From: Marthasterias glacialis
Lineage: Eukaryota; Echinodermata; Asteroidea; Forcipulatida; Asteriidae
DNA length: 64,000 nucleotides
Assembly: GCA_911728455.2 (NCBI GenBank)
Contig: OU452222.1
Coordinates: 28,596,430-28,660,429 of the forward strand
Direction of reading: 5' to 3'
Part shown: positions 59,371 to 64,000 of the stretch, piece by piece
Numbering within the stretch: position 1 is the stretch's first letter
Layout of the letters: each line of letters opens with the position of its first letter
Notes under the pieces: model-generated
Told to the model about the DNA's origin: nothing
The model's database searches: none
The model's input: the letters and a program-made list of their open reading frames with translations, nothing else
Translations under genes and position numbers: made by a program

Positions 59371-60889
59371 ATTAACAGAATAATTGTTTCAAACGGTTCG
59401 CGTACAAAAAAATAGCGTTATTGGGCTATTCCACTGCAGTTTACTATAAAATCGGTTGGTTGAGGTAGCCAGTCGTTAACGGTGCGATAATACAACCAGT
59501 AACCAATTGGATGACTGGATAGGTTTGGATTTTTGATGTGGGGGGGGGGGGGGGGGTAGTCCAGCAGCAAAACAGGATTGTCAGCAGTCTTTTTTAATAT
59601 GCGGCCCGTAGCTGAAACTCGGGAGCAGTGCGGCGCGTAATCCAGTAGCTGATGTATAGTAGCTTGGGTTTTCTGCGTAACACCGGTAGCTACAACGTTG
59701 CCGACGATCTGCGTAAGACAAGGAGCTGTAGAGTTGGGTGGAAGTTCAACTGCGTAATCCGGTGGCTGGATGTTGTTGTCATTATTAAAAAAAAAAATGA
59801 AAAAAATAAAAACCTAAATAAACCAAGAACGATTTCTGCGATTTCCGGTAGCCCTGTGTTCGGGTAAATGTCCAATCAATGTTTAGTAGTCAAACTTGAA
59901 GTTGGATCATTTCCTTTCCTTCCACCGCTGTTGTACATACTTTGTGCGCCTAATATCAGATCAACTAACTGTAGCCCTATATTATCATCAGAGTTGAGTT
60001 GAGTGGTTGATTCACCTTTATCCCGTCAGGGATTCCCAACCTTCGAAAAACGTTTCCTTGATGAAAAAACACAGGATGTTTAACACTCACTTCTCAATCA
60101 CCGGAAGACTAAAAGAGAGTCCAGAGGGGAAATTTTTCTCAGACAATGCACAACAAAATTGAATCTATGTCCATTGGAAATACGTGGCTGCTCCCCCAGC
60201 GAGGCCAAGTTTCGCACGACCGTAGCATAGCGCAGAGTTTACGGGCACACCTTGGCACAAAAGCTCAAGCGACCTTGGCACGGGGGTGTTCCAGTAGGTT
60301 TCTATTATTTTGTCATAAAATATGCTTCAACTTTCGATTGAGGAAAAACCATTCAGTTAGAACGGGTTAAAAATAAACATCAACGAATCCCTGCGGAAAT
60401 TTCATGCCCCCTCTAACAATATCGCCGAGGTATTTTGATGGTGCCAGTGGTGGAGCTAACAAATTCTGGTTGATTTTTACAATGAAACAGCCGTTGGGAT
60501 TTTTCGAACAATGGTTCACCTGACGGTTCAAACTGCGGAGGCGACTGGGTATTATTGTAGATTTATTTTCCATTGTCCGGTATTCGATTCAATGAAGGGG
60601 GGACAAATGGCGTTTTGTTTCCTTGTCGCTGTTCAGTGTACATTAGAGTTGAAACCCAGACAGCTAAGCTTTTCAAACGGATTACAATGCGGGAGTGATG
60701 ATTCATTTTCCAGTAAACATTTTTTTCCAAGCATTTAAAGACATTATTGACTTATTTTCAGAACGCTTGATTATGGTATCATTGGCACTGTTCTGGGATC
60801 AAGCATCCGGAGATTTTTTTCTCAAAATGTTGTCGACGAAATTGTGTTTACAAATCTTATTTAAGTTGTCTAGCATGTTCAAATCCTAC

Positions 60890-61265
60890 TCGTGTATGGT
60901 GTTAGATTGTATCTCCACCATGCAAAGTTTCAAATCCTACTCTTGTACATTGTGTTACTGCAAACCTTACTAGAAAGTATCTTCACCATGCAAAGTTTCA
61001 AATCGTACTCATGTACATGGTGTTCCCGCAAACCTTACTAGATTGTGTCTCCACCATACAAAGTTTCAAATCCTACTCATGCACATGGTGTTACTGCATA
61101 GACAGTATCTCCACCATACAGTTTCAAATCACACTCATGTACATGGTGTCACCACAAACCTTTATACTAGATTGTATCTCCACCATACAGAGTTTCAAAT
61201 CCTACTCATGTGTTACTGTAAACCTTACAAGACTGTATCTCCACCATGCAAAGTTTCCAAAATAC
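60890..61265 (+). repeat. 68-bp minisatellite, second locus, about 6 worn copies
   Basis: Same unit and orientation as 38225-38960 (CACCATGCAAAGTTTCAAATCC, TCATGTACATGGTGTTACTG, CCTTACTAGATTGT), but with deletions that shorten several units. It lies outside any gene I can support. Confidence 0.9.
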
Positions 61266-61639
61266 TTATTAATGTAAATATGGAAGCTCTCTAATCATGA
61301 AGTCATAATATAGGTGCGCATTCGCTTCAGAGTTCGTCTGAAATACTGTCAAAATAGAAGGACAACGAAAACGCTTGCATTTCGACTGCTATCAGTGCGC
61401 AGCAGAAAATCCCTAACGAGAATCAAACCATTTTCGTTGTTTTCACTCAAACTTGACTGACCTTCATTTTTTTTTTACTTCATATGTTAATTGTACGGTG
61501 TGTTTATTGACATCAAAAAAGATAGCAATGAATCCCATCCCCCTCCCGAAATAGTAGTATCATCCATTTCCTTTAAAACTACATAAACATAAATTTATTG
61601 CCTTGGGTTTGATTACGCCGCCCTTGCAGAACTAAACGG

Positions 61640-61820
61640 TGACGTCAGTACATTGCCCAAAGACTGCACGCTCGAGTGATTCGCGGATGATTCACAAAGT
61701 TAATATTCCAATTGGAATAATGCTCGCCTTTAAAGACTAGTCATGCGCGAACGGCCATGACGTCATCAACTTCTCACCCAAAAAAGGTCTGGGCATGGAA
61801 CCCATATATAGAGCTATAAA
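61640..61820 (+). promoter_or_regulatory. Possible promoter: two TGACGTCA sites and TATA-like motif
   Basis: Two palindromic CRE/ATF sites, TGACGTCA (61640-61647 and 61758-61765), precede CATATATAGAGC (61804) and CTATAAAC (61814). Spacing of the second site to the TATA-like motif is about 40 bp. No gene is visible downstream in the window, so it may belong to a retroelement, a non-coding RNA or a gene beyond the edge. Confidence 0.3.
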
Positions 61821-62189
61821 CCCAGTTCACGTACAGTTTATATGAATCATGTAACGTTAATAATTACACACAGCTGTCCCACTTGAGAACATGAAGTATG
61901 TACTATTAAGTTTTAAATTAATGAACCTTAAAACAACGACAGAACATGACGACGGTGGCTGACGGCTGCAGACCACGTCAGCTTGTTTTACAAAAACAGT
62001 TTCCTTGTGTATTCCACTTCTCCACAGCATTTCCTGGCAGGCACAATACTGGTCATGATATGATTTGAAATGATTTGGTATCATAATTACCACATCAAAT
62101 CAAGAATTGCATACAAGTAACAGCTGAACAAATTTTGAGATGTGCCCCATTTCTTCATATTAAAAGTTGATAACAACCATGCGGAGCAA

Positions 62190-62825
62190 ATTTCTTTGCA
62201 ACGTAAAATGTTACGTATATTTCGTGCCTTGTCTGTCATGGCTCCAGTATGTCTCAGAGATCTTTTTCAACTTACAATTATTGGTACTCTCTTTTTTAAT
62301 TACCCTTTCAAATCCACTTCTCTTGTTATTCCACATCATCACAGTTATGGACAACACTCCTTCGAGTTACTGGGGCAAACTTATGGAGCAAACTTCCCAA
62401 CATGCTCCGCAACACTTAATTCATCTCAAGATAAATTTAAGAAATTTATTCTGACGTGCTGCAGCGTCAGGAGGACACATGTTTCGTTGTTGGTTGAATG
62501 GGTCGCATGTTTTTTTTTCATGTGCAATTTGACTTCGTGTTCTTTGCTGCTTATAATTTTTATAATACACCTCAGTATTTTTATTAATATATTCCAAATG
62601 AATTATTCCCCCTTAGTTTTAATTCAATGTACTGAAATCAGTGTTCTTTGGAATGCAGAGGACCACAATGGAAATAAGCTGTTTTTAGCTTTATTGTGTT
62701 ATCCTGGACAATGGCTCGGATTCACATTGTCTTTTTACGATTCTAGTCTGATTTTAATTAATTGTAATGTTGAATTTATTGTTCTTTGTAAGATATCCGT
62801 GGAGATTGTTAAATAAAAACAAAAA
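62190..62825 (+). pseudogene. LINE 3' fragment: end of reverse-transcriptase ORF plus 3' UTR
   Basis: The peptide IFRALSVMAPVCLRDLF followed by LVIPHHHSYGQHSFELLG and FKKFIL matches the usual C-terminal pattern of CR1/jockey-like ORF2 proteins (a 'P.Y..DLL' segment, then '.VP....YG.RAF...G..LWN.LP'). In this copy the LWN.LP part is worn. AATAAAAACAAAAAC at 62811-62825 looks like its tail. The frame happens to stay open for 224 codons but is not a host gene. Confidence 0.6.
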
Positions 62826-63701
62826 CAGATACTCAGTTGATACTCAAGGCCGCCCGTCCAAATGGTGACGAGTGTTTGTAAACAACAGAAAGGTCTATAA
62901 AATAACGTGTTGTCTCTCGTATCGATATTTTATTCTCTAACTTCGAAATACAATGTACTTCACTGAAGCTTGACGTATTTTTTTTTTGCACAGTGTATGT
63001 TATAAACATATGCAAACATTACATAAACAAAAATTGCTTTTAAATTGTTATAAACATATTGGTTAAATACAAATTATTTTGATCCATTTAAGGTTTCATA
63101 AGTTCTCGAAATCCATCTAGAATTAAATTATTTGTTTCAAGGAAATGCTGACCAAGAAATGAAGCGGTTTTCTTGTCGCGTCAGCAGCTCGGCCAACAAA
63201 TGAGTAAAAGACCGATCATGGACTGACAACAATTTACCTAAATCTATTGCGATTAATTTACCAAGATTACAAAAACACTTTTAATCAATAAAATTCCACC
63301 TTAACCTTTTTGTAAAGATGATATAAATTTGGTCGACGTTTTGTGGTCATTTTAAAAGCTATATGGGGAAGACAATCCAATTTGTCATCATTATAAGAAT
63401 AGTTTAAAAACGTAAGCAAATGTGTATAGTTCAAAGCCTGAGAAATGTTTTTGTGTTAACTACTTTTTCATTTTTCAGAAAGTATTAAGATACAAGTTGC
63501 CTAACCACGAAATAAAATTGTCAATTTAATAACCTTTTCTCGACTTATGATCACCGGATACAACGGCATGTTCTTCTTATTATTTATTTATCTATTCAAG
63601 AGGGACACGATATTAGTGGAAACTGAAGAGAGCATATACAAACTCATATTATATTGGGCCATTTTGTCGCATCTCCTAACTGCACACGCTTGGACTTCGG
63701 G

Positions 63702-64000
63702 CATAGTCCCTGTCCGAAATGGTGGCTACGGCCGTGGCTACACTCTTAAAAACATGAAAGTGTTAAATCAACACTTAAAGGGTTCGGTGAGTGACAACAC
63801 TTGTATAAAGTTAGATGTAAGTAATACAAGTGTCAATGTTAGCGTTTCAGAAACTGAGATTCAACTCTTAATTCAACTCTTCAATTGAGTTACATTTAAC
63901 TCTTTCAAAGTGTAGTCACTGACCGAGCTCTTTAAGTGTTGATTTAACACTTTGGTTTTTAGAGTGTACAGCTGGATCGCTGCGTCATCATGCATTGAAA
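63702..64000. mobile_element. MITE of the GTCCGAATT family, interrupted, cut by window end
   Basis: The left part CCTGTCCGAAATGGTGGCTA (63708-63727) and the right part GCTGGATCGCTGCGTCATCA (63970-63989) are adjacent in the intact relative at 35281-35413. Here they are separated by the element at 63739-63968. Confidence 0.65.
63739..63968. mobile_element. MITE with TACACTCT...AGAGTGTA ends, inserted in another MITE
   Basis: The left end TACACTCTTAAAAACATGAAAG continues as tgttaaatcaacacttaaag. The right end mirrors it: TTAAGTGTTGATTTAACAC then tttggtttttagagtgta. The inverted ends run about 55 bp, through ggttcggtgagtga / tcactgaccgagctc. About 230 bp. TA at each edge suits a Tc1/mariner-like insertion, but TA is also part of the terminal sequence. 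Confidence 0.8.

Larger units (their letters stand above)
59371..64000. other. Right end of window, 4.6 kb with no supported gene
   Basis: Upstream flank of the CUB-LDLa gene (its promoter should be just right of 59370), a run of G at 59540-59557, the second patch of 68-bp minisatellite, a possible promoter at 61640-61820, a LINE 3' end at 62190-62825 and a nested MITE from 63702. Short open frames at 59652-60738 and 63547-63888 show no domain or splice support. Confidence 0.55.

Noticed and set aside
62142-62816. 224-codon open frame as a host gene
   Set aside because: Its recognisable part is the worn C-terminus of a LINE ORF2, and the remainder is AT-rich 3' UTR that happens to stay open.

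Overview
This is animal nuclear DNA: genes split into many small exons by GT-AG introns, AT-rich introns, many short inverted-repeat DNA transposons (MITEs), tRNA-derived SINEs, decayed LINE tails and minisatellites. The expanded family of xCT-like amino-acid transporters, an avidin-fold gene and the style of the repeats point to a marine deuterostome, most likely an echinoderm. That assignment is inference; no diagnostic marker such as rRNA is present.

Layout. (1) 0.6-44.2 kb holds four tandem plus-strand genes, called A (611-6731), B (7627-16222), C (24308-33330) and D (36874-44153). All encode SLC7 light-chain transporters most like the cystine/glutamate antiporter xCT (SLC7A11). Each can be assembled from ten exons whose phases agree throughout, giving proteins of 489, 508, 508 and 494 aa. 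Exons 2-7 and 9 have the same length in all four, so the array arose by duplication of one ten-exon gene. (2) 49.0-53.3 kb, plus strand: a five-exon secreted avidin-family protein (213 aa) with most biotin-pocket residues. (3) 59.4-55.3 kb, minus strand: a four-exon single-pass membrane protein (383 aa) with signal peptide, CUB domain, LDL-receptor class A domain, transmembrane helix and a cytoplasmic tail carrying a PPPY motif. (4) 59.4-64.0 kb has no gene I can support: it holds a second patch of the 68-bp minisatellite found inside gene D, a LINE 3' end and a MITE inserted into another MITE.

How the genes relate. The four transporters would each pair with an SLC3 heavy chain through a conserved cysteine. 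They differ at the three basic residues that contact the acidic substrate in human xCT: only B keeps all three, A has Glu in place of one Arg, and C and D lack the TM3 Arg. This suggests a mix of conserved and altered substrate use. A 181-bp stretch of exon 1 is almost identical in B and D and then diverges sharply, which looks like gene conversion. The avidin and CUB/LDLa genes have no evident functional link to the transporters.

I found no CRISPR array, rRNA or stand-alone tRNA gene and no multi-gene system of new type. The most interesting points are the residue divergence and conversion in the transporter array, the avidin with streptavidin-like pocket residues, the CUB-LDLa-PPPY receptor, and a perfect 37-bp hairpin flanked by 9-bp direct repeats at 47.9 kb.
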